64,000 bases of DNA from the NCBI RefSeq assembly GCF_013299165.1, contig NZ_JAAFKD010000026.1, forward strand, positions 25,851 through 89,850, in the 5' to 3' direction. The notes beneath the pieces were generated by a model. That model was not told the DNA's origin. It worked only from the letters and a program-made list of their open reading frames with translations, and ran no database searches. A program made the translations under genes and the position numbers. Each line of letters begins with the position of its first letter. Position 1 is the stretch's first letter. Positions 9,371-17,462 of the stretch are shown here, in pieces. The stretch is from Microcoleus sp. bin38.metabat.b11b12b14.051. Its GTDB lineage: Bacteria > Cyanobacteriota > Cyanobacteriia > Cyanobacteriales > Microcoleaceae.

Positions 9371-9440
9371 CAGGGGATTTAAGCCCCCACCTTTAGGTGG
9401 ATTGTTTTTAGGCAGGGGCTTAAATCCCCTGCCTAAAAAC
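9371..9440. repeat. Two overlapping perfect palindromes (interspersed repeat)
   Basis: caggggatttaagcccc (9371-9387) pairs perfectly with ggggcttaaatcccctg (9415-9431). Independently, gtttttaggcagggg (9404-9418) pairs perfectly with cccctgcctaaaaac (9426-9440). The second arm of the outer hairpin contains parts of the inner one, so two alternative folds compete. This is typical of short cyanobacterial palindromic elements; a regulatory switch cannot be claimed from sequence alone. Confidence 0.8.
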
Positions 9441-9687
9441 TTCGCACTCCGAAGTCAACCCCTCGACTTCGCGGGCGGGCTCTTCTGTCAACTGTCAACT
9501 GTTAACGAAAGTCTGGATACTAAACAATACTTGCCAGAGAAAGCCACGCGACACTGAAAATTTCAAATAACGGCATTCAGCTAGTTTCTTAGGCAGTTTA
9601 GTTGATGCAGGATTCAATCAATGACTTGCGAAAAATCAAATTGTAAATCTAAATAGTCTATTAATTCACTTGGGATAAAAATAAGTT

Positions 9688-10938
9688 ATGCGAATAGTAA
9701 TTGTTGCTCAAAATGCCTCAACTCAATTCGGTGGTGAGTCATTGCTGCCGGTGAACTACTTCCGGATACTTCGATCGCGTAAAATAGAGACTTGGTTAGT
9801 AGTGCACGCGCGCACCCAGGCCGAACTCGAAGCGCTCTTTCCAGAAGATCGCGATCGAATGCACTTTGTATCCGACACTTGGCTGCATCGGCTCCTTAGC
9901 ACTTGCGGGGAATTGATTCCAGCCAGAGTGAATGAATTTACTTTTGGGCTGCTCAGTCACCTGTACACCCAGATGCTTCAGCGCCGGATTGTCCGGCGGT
10001 TGGTGAGCGAACACCAAATTGATGTTGTACACGAACCCACACCAGTCTCGGCAACAATTCCTTCGTTAATGTTCGGATTGGGTGAGCCCGTAGTTATGGG
10101 GCCGATGAACACGTCGGTTAAATTTCCTCTGGCATTTCGATCGCGCCAAAATCCGACCATTGATATTTTAATTGCGATCGGTTACCAGTTCGTCGATGTC
10201 TTCAATCGTCTTGTGCCAGGTAAAATCAAAGCCGAGACGCTGTTGGTAGCAAACGAGCGCACGAAGCAAGCACTTCCAACTGGAGTGCAAGGTAAAATCA
10301 TTGAACTTGTCGAAAACGGCGTGGATTTCTCAGTGTGGCGATCGGACTCTACCGCATCAAACGAGCAAAATCAACAAATTCACTTTGTTTTCTTGGGGCG
10401 TCTGGCAGACTGGAAAGGTGTAGACTTGCTGCTGGAAGCTTTCGCCATCGTCGCCACTCAAACTGATGCAGTATTGGAAATCATCGGCGACGGGGATATG
10501 CGAGGGGAACTCCAAGCTCAAACCGCTCGTTTGGGGATCGAGAGCAGGGTTGTATTTAGCGGCTGGCTTTCTCAGGAGCAGTGCTCTCTCAAAATGCAAC
10601 AAGCTGATACAATGGTGTTCCCTAGTTTGCGAGAACCGGGCGGGGCTGTGGTGATGGAGGCAATGGCAGTGGGCTTGCCGATTATAGCAACGAACTGGGG
10701 TGGCCCAGCGGATTATCTGGATTCCACTTGCGGTATTTTAGTAGAACCCACTTATCCAGAAGGCTTCGTCAAGGGGCTAACTGATGCGATGCTGAAGCTA
10801 GCTCAGTCGCCAGAATTACGGCAGAATATGGGTATGGCTGGACGGGAACGTGTCCGGCAGCGTTTTGACTGGGAACGCAAAGTCGATCGCATGATTGAAA
10901 TTTATCAACAAACGATCGACACTTGCCAGAAGCATTAG
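9688..10938 (+). CDS. Glycosyltransferase family 4 (GT-B fold)
   Basis: A 416-aa enzyme with the whole GT4 layout: a Rossmann N-half starting MRIVIVAQNASTQFGGESLL, then in the donor half FVFLGRLADWKGVDLLLEAF (about 231-250), LEIIGDGDMRGEL, and VFPSLREPGGAVVMEAMAVG with the E-x7-E motif near 313-321. It probably adds a sugar to an exopolysaccharide intermediate on the cytoplasmic side. It is last in the plus-strand sugar cluster and is followed 16 bases later by a strong hairpin. The start ATG at 9688 fits the first beta strand; only a weak ribosome site is seen. Confidence 0.9.
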   Translation: MRIVIVAQNASTQFGGESLLPVNYFRILRSRKIETWLVVHARTQAELEALFPEDRDRMHFVSDTWLHRLLSTCGELIPARVNEFTFGLLSHLYTQMLQRRIVRRLVSEHQIDVVHEPTPVSATIPSLMFGLGEPVVMGPMNTSVKFPLAFRSRQNPTIDILIAIGYQFVDVFNRLVPGKIKAETLLVANERTKQALPTGVQGKIIELVENGVDFSVWRSDSTASNEQNQQIHFVFLGRLADWKGVDLLLEAFAIVATQTDAVLEIIGDGDMRGELQAQTARLGIESRVVFSGWLSQEQCSLKMQQADTMVFPSLREPGGAVVMEAMAVGLPIIATNWGGPADYLDSTCGILVEPTYPEGFVKGLTDAMLKLAQSPELRQNMGMAGRERVRQRFDWERKVDRMIEIYQQTIDTCQKH

Positions 10939-10953
10939 CTAAGCCAAGCACTA

Positions 10954-10986
10954 AAGCAGCAGCTCTCTACTAGGGAGCTGCTGCTT
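10954..10986 (+). terminator. Strong hairpin closing the glycosyltransferase cluster
   Basis: aagcagcagctc (10954-10965) and gagctgctgctt (10975-10986) are perfect 12-base arms with a 9-base loop, starting 16 bases after the GT4 stop codon. No long T run follows. A second small palindrome, cgggttaacccg, lies near 11045-11056 and would serve the convergent gene at 11097-11450. Confidence 0.65.
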
Positions 10987-11096
10987 GGGGTTGCTAAAAA
11001 AGTGTGTGGCGGCAAAAGAACCCCACTCTACATCTTAGCTAAAAACGGGTTAACCCGTATTTGGTTAACCCGCGAGCTTAGAAACACGCAAAGCGA

Positions 11097-11450
11097 TTAA
11101 TTTTGCACTACCAGCTTGACGTTGGCGTTTTGCAAACCGCGCTGCTTGACTGCTGCCAAGGTCTTGTTAACTGCGTACTTCTGGTTGATGGAGTTAATTA
11201 ACTCAGTTTGATTGTGCTTTTTGGCGACGCCCCAGAGGTCTGCAATCAGATCAAAGGAACCGTCGCTATTGCGAGACCAACCCAGGTCGTATTCGCCTTC
11301 CAGAGTCGCCACGATGTCGGAGCGAACGCGCTGACCATTATAGCCGCGAACATCTGCTTCTGACTTGACTGAAATGCCCAAGTCACGTAGGGAAGCTTTC
11401 AAGATTTCGGCATCGGTGATTTTGGTACGCAGAGTGCTAAAGTGAGACAT
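11097..11450 (-). CDS. ycf35: DUF1257 protein, Ycf35-like
   Basis: A 117-aa protein starting MSHFSTLRTKITDAEILKAS, with ALxDLGI-like and YDLGWSRNSDGSFDLIADLW segments characteristic of the Ycf35/DUF1257 family, which is conserved in cyanobacteria and some plastid genomes. Its biochemical role is unknown. A strong aggagg-type site (complement of cctcctaat at 11458-11466) precedes the ATG at 11450. It lies 130 bases downstream of the Ycf46-type ATPase on the same strand, so the two are likely co-transcribed. The pairing of two plastid-retained families fits a conserved housekeeping unit. Confidence 0.88.
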   Translation of the reverse strand: MSHFSTLRTKITDAEILKASLRDLGISVKSEADVRGYNGQRVRSDIVATLEGEYDLGWSRNSDGSFDLIADLWGVAKKHNQTELINSINQKYAVNKTLAAVKQRGLQNANVKLVVQN

Positions 11451-11580
11451 TGGATTTCCTCCTAATAAAACTGAGAGAGAAACAACAACGGTCTGGATTT
11501 AACGGTGCCGCTGGGCGGCTCTTCAATCGAACTGCTAGCTGTTGCTAGCCTTTGCTCCTGTTTGGACCAGGAGAAAGCTT

Positions 11581-13101
11581 TTAGAATTCCATTCGCTGGT
11601 ATTCAGCGACGGAAGACGCAGCGGGCCGTGCGCGCTGTCTCGCCCAATCTCGGAGGGCGCTGACCTGTTCGGTCATGGTTTTAGACAGTGGCAATGTAGA
11701 TTTAATGGCCGCGATGATATCTAACTGCGTAAACTCTCTATCTTGAGCGAAGGCCTCGTACATGGCTGCTACTAGCCCTTGCTCAATTTCTGCTCCTGAA
11801 AAGCCGTCGGAAACATTGGAAAGTTGCTCTAAATCGAAGCGAGAAATTTCCCGACGCCGTTTTGACAGGTGAATTTTGAATATATCTTGGCGTTCTTCTT
11901 TCGTTGGCAGGTCAACAAAGAAGAGCTCGTCGAATCGACCTTTCCTCAAGAATTCCCCCGGCAACCGCTCGATTCGGTTTGCTGTTGCCATTACGAAGAC
12001 TGGGGAAGTTTTTTCTTGCATCCAAGTGAGGAATGAACCGAAAATTCGGCTGGAGGTTCCTCCGTCTGAGTCGGCCGAACCAGTGCCTCCTGCAAAGGCT
12101 TTGTCTAGTTCGTCGATGAAGAGGATGGCTGGGGAGATGGATTCTGCGGTTTTGAGGGCGTTGCGGAGGTTGGCTTCGCTGCGACCTACCATTGAGCCGT
12201 CGTAGACTCTACCCATATCTAGCCTTAGCAGGGGCAGTCCCCACAGGCGCGAGGTAGTCTTGGCAATCAGCGATTTTCCGCATCCGGGTACGCCGAGAAT
12301 TAACATCCCTTTTGGTTGGGGCAAGCCGTATTCTCTCGCCCTTTCTGTAAAGGCGTTGGAACGCTGCTTGAGCCACCGTTTTAGTTCTTCTAAACCCCCG
12401 ACTGCATCCAGGGTTTCGTCTTCTTCTACAAACTCTAGAATGCCGTTGCGCCGAATTAATTGCTTTTTCTCCGACAGAACTATGTCTACTTCTTCTTCGG
12501 TTAAGCGCCCCGTGGAAACTTGGGCTTTGCGATAAACTTTTTCAGCTTCATCCTTAGTCAATCCCAAGGCTGCTTTTAAAAGTTTTTCTCGCGCTTCTGT
12601 GGTAATGCGTCGCGATTTCGTTTGCTCCAACTGGCTAGACAATACTTGGTTTAGTTCCTTCATGTCTGGGAGCGCGAAGTCTAATACCACGACTTCCTTT
12701 TCTAGCTCGATCGGGATTTGCTGCAAAGGAGACATCAGGATAATTGTCTTTTGTGTTCCTTTGAAGTTGGCGATCGCATCACGCAACAACCTTGTTACGG
12801 TTGCATCATCTTTAAAAGGATGCAGGTCTTTGAATACATAGATAGTAGCGTTGTTGTTCGGTTCGCGCTGCCTAATCGCCCATTCAATAGCTGCCTGCGG
12901 CGAGAGGGTGCTTTGCTGAGTGTTTGCACGAGGTTGACCGTACTCTATCATGCCCTGGGTTACAGTCCAGACAAAGACTCGGCGCTGCGGCTTAGCTTGA
13001 GCTATTGCGGAAATTGCTTGCTCACACCGCTCTTCCTCGGATGTCACGAGGTAGATCAGAGGATATTGAGCTTGGATTAGTATACTGATCTCTTCTTGCA
13101 T
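11581..13101 (-). CDS. ycf46: AAA+ ATPase, Ycf46-like
   Basis: About 506 aa. The N-terminal half (AQYPLIYLVTSEEERCEQ) resembles a degenerate ATPase-like domain. The C-terminal half is a full AAA+ module: Walker A GVPGCGKSLIAK, Walker B AILFIDELDKAF, a sensor-1 FVMATANRIE and arginine-finger region FLRKGRFDELFFVD. Ycf46 is kept in many plastid genomes and has been tied in cyanobacteria to photosynthesis or stress responses, but its substrate is unknown. I prefer the ATG at 13101 because cgagga stands just before it; an in-frame upstream ATG at 13155 would add 18 residues unlike the family. Confidence 0.88.
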   Translation of the reverse strand: MQEEISILIQAQYPLIYLVTSEEERCEQAISAIAQAKPQRRVFVWTVTQGMIEYGQPRANTQQSTLSPQAAIEWAIRQREPNNNATIYVFKDLHPFKDDATVTRLLRDAIANFKGTQKTIILMSPLQQIPIELEKEVVVLDFALPDMKELNQVLSSQLEQTKSRRITTEAREKLLKAALGLTKDEAEKVYRKAQVSTGRLTEEEVDIVLSEKKQLIRRNGILEFVEEDETLDAVGGLEELKRWLKQRSNAFTERAREYGLPQPKGMLILGVPGCGKSLIAKTTSRLWGLPLLRLDMGRVYDGSMVGRSEANLRNALKTAESISPAILFIDELDKAFAGGTGSADSDGGTSSRIFGSFLTWMQEKTSPVFVMATANRIERLPGEFLRKGRFDELFFVDLPTKEERQDIFKIHLSKRRREISRFDLEQLSNVSDGFSGAEIEQGLVAAMYEAFAQDREFTQLDIIAAIKSTLPLSKTMTEQVSALRDWARQRARPAASSVAEYQRMEF

Positions 13102-13211
13102 ATTCCTCGACCCACTAGAGACGGTGCTATCTTTGCTGAATCTCAATGCTGCCATTAGCGCATTACTGAATGAGATTTCCAGTTATGGCTTTTTGAGCAA
13201 GCAAGGCATTC

Positions 13212-13562
13212 TTAGCAGGGAACCAATTCTTCCTCTCCCGGTTGGGCTGTGCTGGCACTGACGCCGGACACTTGCTTGACTGGAAGCTCCTGCTCAGCCA
13301 ATACACTCGGCTGACTTGTTACCGATGCCAGTTCTCCATCTCGCATTACTACAGAACCCGTGCATTCTGGACAAGTGTACACCCGGTGGGTTTGTCCGTA
13401 GGAGGCTTCTACTTCGTCAACCAGTTCGGGGTTTCCTAGGTAGAAGACAATTGCCCTTTCTGCAATTGATGACATCGGTTCTGTTTCAACTGCGGCTTTG
13501 ATTTTGAGCTGGCGATGCAGTTCAGGTGGAAGATACAGTGTAACTTTTTGCTTTTCTTGCAT
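13212..13562 (-). CDS. Ribbon-helix-helix-like small protein with CPEC motif
   Basis: A 116-aa protein whose first 50 residues (QKVTLYLPPELHRQLKIKAA, then PMSSIAERAIVFYL) match a MetJ/Arc ribbon-helix-helix DNA-binding fold. A short tail carries CPEC at about 70-73 and ends in Cys, suggesting metal or redox sensing through cysteines, which is inference. It ends 110 bases before the Ycf46 ATPase on the same strand. In Synechocystis small genes also precede the Ycf46-type gene in a stress-responsive cluster, so a regulator or partner role for the ATPase is plausible. Ribosome-site support is weak. Confidence 0.75.
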   Translation of the reverse strand: MQEKQKVTLYLPPELHRQLKIKAAVETEPMSSIAERAIVFYLGNPELVDEVEASYGQTHRVYTCPECTGSVVMRDGELASVTSQPSVLAEQELPVKQVSGVSASTAQPGEEELVPC

Positions 13563-13710
13563 ATCAGTGAATTGACTTACCCGGGTATGTATATTAGATT
13601 AGCTAGTTAATTCTTTGCTGTCAAGCCTCTATGCAGCTTTAGCGTCATATTGTAATATCTCGTTACAATTTCGGATGGCGACAACGGCAAACTAGGGATG
13701 TAGCTGATGA

Positions 13711-13810
13711 GGCATGGGAATTGGGCATCGGGAATTGGGCATCGGGAATTGGGCAATTGCTGAAACCGTTAATAGTTAAGCATCCGACTCCTGACTCCTG
13801 ACTCCTGGCT
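13711..13810. repeat. Degenerate short tandem words
   Basis: gggaattgggcatc is repeated about two and a half times around 13718-13755, followed by three to four copies of gactcct or actcctg near 13785-13808. Such words are common filler between cyanobacterial genes. With the AT-rich upstream part of the RHH gene, they fill 13563-13813; no gene is seen. Confidence 0.6.
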
Positions 13811-13813
13811 TCT

Positions 13814-13977
13814 GCTATAAAAAGGAAAATCTATCAGCGTCTGCCGGTAAACTTCCGGCAATCTCGTGTCAAAACACCGCCCTTGCACCACATAACCAGC
13901 CATTCCCTCGAACTCCCGCAACTTATCCAAACACGACGTTAACTGAAATTCGCCTCTTTCTCGAAAATTGCTATTAA
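13814..13977 (-). pseudogene. Detached C-terminal piece of the nucleotidyltransferase gene
   Basis: Read on the minus strand from 13977 this gives INSNFRERGEFQLTSCLDKL followed by REFEGMAGYVVQGRCFDTRL and PEVYRQTLIDFPFYS. This is the C-terminal signature of GalU/RfbA-type sugar-1-phosphate nucleotidyltransferases (the GYVVxGxxFDTG segment near the end). It has no start codon or ribosome site. It is exactly what the truncated gene at 21793-22530 lacks. Joining the two with one TA gives an unbroken frame, LAEHINSNFRERGEF. The piece is bounded by the TA at 13978-13979 where the inserted segment begins. Its own stop codon is not clear; the frame stays open into the filler repeats. Confidence 0.85.
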
Positions 13978-13979
13978 TA

Positions 13980-14083
13980 CAGCGGTTCCCGCTGTAATGC
14001 GGTACGCTTAATTAATCCTCAACATTTAAGAAATTGGGAAAGTTAATTGCTGCTACTGTACCTCATAAGAGCGGGAACCGCTG
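13980..14083. repeat. MITE-like element, complete copy (104 bp)
   Basis: The terminal inverted repeats cagcggttcccgct and agcgggaaccgctg enclose a short AT-rich centre, and TA flanks both sides (13978-13979, 14084-14085). TA targets and short inverted ends suggest a non-autonomous relative of an IS630/Tc1-mariner type transposon. About 60 bases at its right end recur at 21774-21833 in the same orientation with three differences. Confidence 0.85.
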
Positions 14084-14180
14084 TATTTGGGTGAATTTTG
14101 TAACACTTGAACAATGGTAGAGCGACTTCTTCGATCGATGATTAATGTACTCTTTTTCATCAAAATTATGGGTAGAAACC

Positions 14181-14196
14181 CCGTCTTTCAAGACGG
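14181..14196 (-). repeat. Hairpin at the right end of the IscB element
   Basis: ccgtctttcaagacgg forms 7-base perfect arms 11 bases beyond the iscB stop, inside gggtagaaaccccgtctttcaagacggc. Such a subterminal hairpin is typical of the right end of IS200/IS605-like and ISC elements, where a TnpA Y1 transposase recognises it. It may also end transcription of iscB. Confidence 0.6.
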
Positions 14197-14207
14197 CTTT
14201 ACTTAAA

Positions 14208-15569
14208 CTATAACTGGTACGAATACCCATCTTTTCTATGGAGAATCTGACAGTATTGATGGTTAATACCCTGTACCAATTCTTTCGCTGATATATTGAA
14301 AGAACCGCTGCTGCGAACAGCTACTCTACCAACATATTCACCAATTTTATTTCCACTGGTTACCACTGCTTTTACAAGATCGCCCGTTTGAAAACCTTTA
14401 ACAAATTTGTCGCGAGGTACGTAACGAGATGGAAAACCAAATTTATCAGTGCGGCACATTTGGCGAGTGCCATGACCGTTTGATTTGATTGACAATGGCT
14501 GAGCGGTTAACACAACTAATTTATCAACCTTGCCAACACAAGCAGCGTCAAAATAATGAGTTTTGGGCAACTCTAATCGAGTGCGATTGTATTTTGTCTG
14601 CCCGCCGGAGCCTGTCGTAACAGGTAATCCCGTTAGCTTGAGTTGGTTGAACAATGCCCAGCGGGTTGAATTGACGGCGGTGGCATCCTTGAGCGGTCGT
14701 TTGACTTGTGCCATGATTTGCTTAACTAAATCTGGCTTCTTCGAGAGGAAATCCTTAATATTTTGAGTGCCTTTCTTGAGATTACATTTTTCGCAAGCTA
14801 GGCACAGGTTAGAAATGCGATTGCTACCTCCTCTTGCCTTGGGATGAATGTGTTCTACCTGCAAGGGAATATTTTCAGTCTTGCAATAAGTACACTTTCT
14901 GTCCCATTTGTTGAGCAGATATTCTCTGATCTCGTACCCAAGTAATTCGCCTTGCTGATATTCAACACCAGAGATTTCGGGATTCTCTAGTTTTTGAAGG
15001 TCGAATCGAACCAGTTCCATCGCGATACTACTTATGGGCGCAAATCTGATGAATTTGTTGACCCAAGTAAGTATTGTATCTACTCTGTGTTTCAAGCTAG
15101 GAGCTAGCCAACTAAGCTGTTCGACATTTAAATTGCATTATTACCCCTCCGAACTCCTTGCTACAAGGGAATCAGCTTGGAAATTTAAATGACGATTAGC
15201 TTATGAGGGCGAGTGCGATTTAGGAAACGCGCTTGACGGTAACGGGTATGTTTAGCCAGGGCGACCTCGACGAATAGCACGGCGAGAATCTAGACCAGCT
15301 TTAATGGTTTGACCTCGGTGCATTAATTCCGCTACAAAGATGAGTTTGTTGTCTTTGAGTAGCGCAATTCCCGTAGTCTTGCTACCAGGATCTAACTTGA
15401 CTTGAACTGGCCCAGTATCGGTGTCAACGACATTTTTAAGAATTATCGTGAACGGATATCTGCGGAAGACCGCTGCTTCACCACATGAAAGTAACTTTCT
15501 AGCTGTGGCAGGATGAACCGGGTCAAGTGGTCGTTTGTTTGTATCAAGTACGAAGGTGTAGTTTTGCAT
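14208..15569 (-). pseudogene. iscB: IscB (RNA-guided RuvC/HNH nuclease) gene, decayed
   Basis: The 5' piece (15569-15252) gives the N-terminal domain VLDTNKRPLDPVHPATARKL, YPFTIIL and the RuvC-I strand VKLDPGSKTTGIAL, then the start of the Arg-rich bridge helix. A frameshift near 15255 follows; the next frame supplies AKHTRYRQARFLNRTRP, then a 91-bp inverted repeat interrupts. The 3' piece (from WLAPSLKHRVDTIL at 15110) holds RuvC-II MELVRFD, the HNH region CTYCKTENIPLQVEHIHPKA, Cys pairs LCLACEKC, and RuvC-III HYFDAACVG. All catalytic-type residues remain in pieces, so decay seems recent. IscB is the family from which Cas9 derives. No TnpA partner is visible. Confidence 0.85.
15113..15203. 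repeat. 91-bp inverted-repeat insertion inside iscB
   Basis: taagctgttcgacatttaaatt (15113-15134) is mirrored by aatttaaatgacgattagctta (15182-15203) with 18 of 22 positions pairing. It sits between codons that should be adjacent in IscB (…NRTRP and WLAPSLKHR…), so it is an insertion rather than part of the gene. Its central 47 bases contain no gene. It may be another small non-autonomous element. Confidence 0.7.
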
Positions 15570-15695
15570 GAAATTCTCCCTTGCGGGGTAATGTTTGCCT
15601 CGATCTTGATATCTAAGCTTGTTGAGCCAACAGCACTGATTCAGTGACCTTAGTTTGAGTCGATGGGGAGTATTATCTCCCGCACCTCTGAGTTA
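15570..15695 (-). ncRNA. Candidate 3' part of the IscB guide (omega) RNA region
   Basis: In IscB systems the guide RNA is encoded directly upstream of iscB and runs towards it. Here that space holds several potential stems on the minus strand: cgggag/ctcccc (near 15661-15681), cactgaatcagtg (15639-15651), and gcttgttgagccaacagc (15617-15634, read on plus). The group II intron ends at the far side. Sequence on the other side of the intron (gtaacttcagttgagt, complement of 17905-17920) can pair with gactcaaactaaggtcac here. The intron may therefore sit in a loop of the guide RNA. Identification rests on position and folding only. Confidence 0.35.
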
Positions 15696-15738
15696 ATTAG
15701 AGTCGATGCCTGTGTTACCACAGGACACCTCTCCTTCA

Positions 15739-15773
15739 GAACGCGGACGTGCAGCTTTCACTGCATCCGGCTC
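15739..15773 (-). ncRNA. Group II intron domain V
   Basis: On the minus strand the sequence starts gagccggatgcag, has a gaaa tetraloop region (tgaaag), and ends ctgcacgtccgcgttc. This matches the conserved domain V hairpin, including the catalytic AGC triad near the 5' base and the two-base bulge on the 3' strand. It is the strongest single proof that the region is a group II intron. Confidence 0.9.
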
Positions 15774-15799
15774 CTAGTCTGACACCTAATAAGTCGGGT

Positions 15800-17462
15800 T
15801 TAACCCGCTGTTCGGACTCTCACCTGACCATGAACGGTCTGATGCTGGTGACATTCACGATGTAGAACTTCCAAATTTATAGGTTTCCAATTGTCATGGT
15901 TGCCGTCGATATGGTGTAATTCTGCAATATCACCTGAACTGAACGATAGATTACATTCTGTACATCTGTGATTCTGTTTCTTGAGAAGTCGTGCCGTTAT
16001 CCCATCGTAGTGAGCATTCTCTCGTTTTGACCAGTAAACAAAATCGCCATCATAGGGTGATTTATCTCCCTTGACAATAACAAACTTGCAGGCTGACCAA
16101 CTAACCGCAGGAATTGCTCTTTTTATAACCTTATTGGTTTGATAACGGTTGTATCTTCCTTGTTTCCGAATGAATTTCCATAACCAATAGCGCAGTGACC
16201 ACAGGTTGTGTTGACTCAGATCGCAGAATCTATGGTAATTTCTCCACCCTCTTACCACCGAACCACACTTGTTGATTCGATGTTCGAGAGTGAAACGACT
16301 ATCTTTTATCACTTCTTTAACTTTTGCCTTAATGCTAATTGTAGCTTTTTGACTGGGTGTTGAAATGAATTTACCATTGGGTTTAACTGAGAAGTTCCAT
16401 CCAAGGAAGTCGAAACCATCTGTACTATGTACGACTTTTGTTTTGGCTTCTTTAACTTTTAATCCTCTTGTTTCCAAGAATTTATCAATGTGTCCTCGGA
16501 GGGGTTCAGGGTCGTCTTCTGGTTTCAGAATAAACACAACGTCATCCGCCTAACGAAATCCAGTAATAGTGTCTATGTATCTGCCACCATTTCTGATTTT
16601 TAATCTGACCTCATGACCAACATTTTATAATCCGTGAAGGACTATATTTGCTAGTAATGGGCTGAAAACTCCACCTTGGGGCGTACCGGATTCGGATGAA
16701 GGAAATTCTCCTCTGACTCCAGCTTTTATTGCCCTAAATACCCCTTGTTTTGCTGCCTTTGGTAGTTGGACTGATTGCATTAAGAATTTGTGGTCAATCT
16801 TGTCGAAACATTTTTCAATATCCAATTCCAAAATTCTTTTTTCTAACCCATTACTGCTAGAGTTTAGATTATTGAATAATTGTCTCTGGATATCATGGCA
16901 GCTTCTGCTAGGTCTAAACCCATAAGAATGAGCGTTGAACGTAGCTTCTGCTGCGGGTTCTAAGGCATATTTGATGAGACATTGATATGCTCTGTCGCTA
17001 ATGGTCGGGATTCCTAGTCCTCTTTTAGTTCCGTCTACTTTGGGTATGTACACTCGCTTTAGGGGCTGATGTTTCCATTGCTTCCAGTTCTTAACTAACA
17101 CTTCAAATAGTGCCAGTCTTTGTGAGGGTTCGAGGGCTTTCTTTCCGTCCACCCCTGCGGTTTTCCGTCCAGTATTTAACTGTGTCACTTGCCGAATAGC
17201 AAGCAATTTCGCTGCAAAGAGAGCTTAATAAAAGTTTCTGAAGCTTACGCACTAGGATCACGTTACCGTTCTTTTGAGCCTTGAATATTCTCACTTGTAG
17301 GCGAAACACAATTTTCCGCAGCTTGCGCCAAGGAATTGATTTCCATTTATCAACTGGATTTAACTCCGTTGCCATAACATTCTCTACGCCTGAATGAACA
17401 TTTTCTATGTAAACCGTACCCAGTTGTCCAAGAGTCCTGATTTCTTGAATTTTTGAGTACAT
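15800..17462 (-). pseudogene. Group II intron reverse transcriptase/maturase with HNH domain, inactivated
   Basis: The N-terminal piece (17462 downwards) has the usual WRKLRKIVFRLQVRIFKAQ start. A frameshift near 17200 leads to AIRQVTQLNTGRKTAGVDGK, IPKVDGTKRGLGIPTISDRA, YGFRPSRSCHDI and GTPQGGVFSPLLANI. In the same frame a TAA follows at about 16627, and a TAG replaces the Tyr codon of the catalytic YADD box (FR-stop-ADDVVF, about 16552). Downstream are the X/thumb domain (FDFLGWNFSV) and an HNH endonuclease domain, CTECNLSFSSGDIAELHHID to LHRECHQ. Three lesions make it a pseudogene. Full length would be about 555 aa. Confidence 0.9.

Noticed and set aside
9090..9371. Minus-strand 93-aa frame
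   Set aside because: Composition is irregular, no ribosome site, and it overlaps the better plus-strand remnant and the edge of the palindrome.
14208..15569. TnpB (IS605 OrfB) as identity of the HNH/RuvC fragments
   Set aside because: TnpB lacks an HNH insert between RuvC-II and RuvC-III; here HNH with flanking Cys pairs and the N-terminal PxxxxA-RKLLxxG domain fit IscB.
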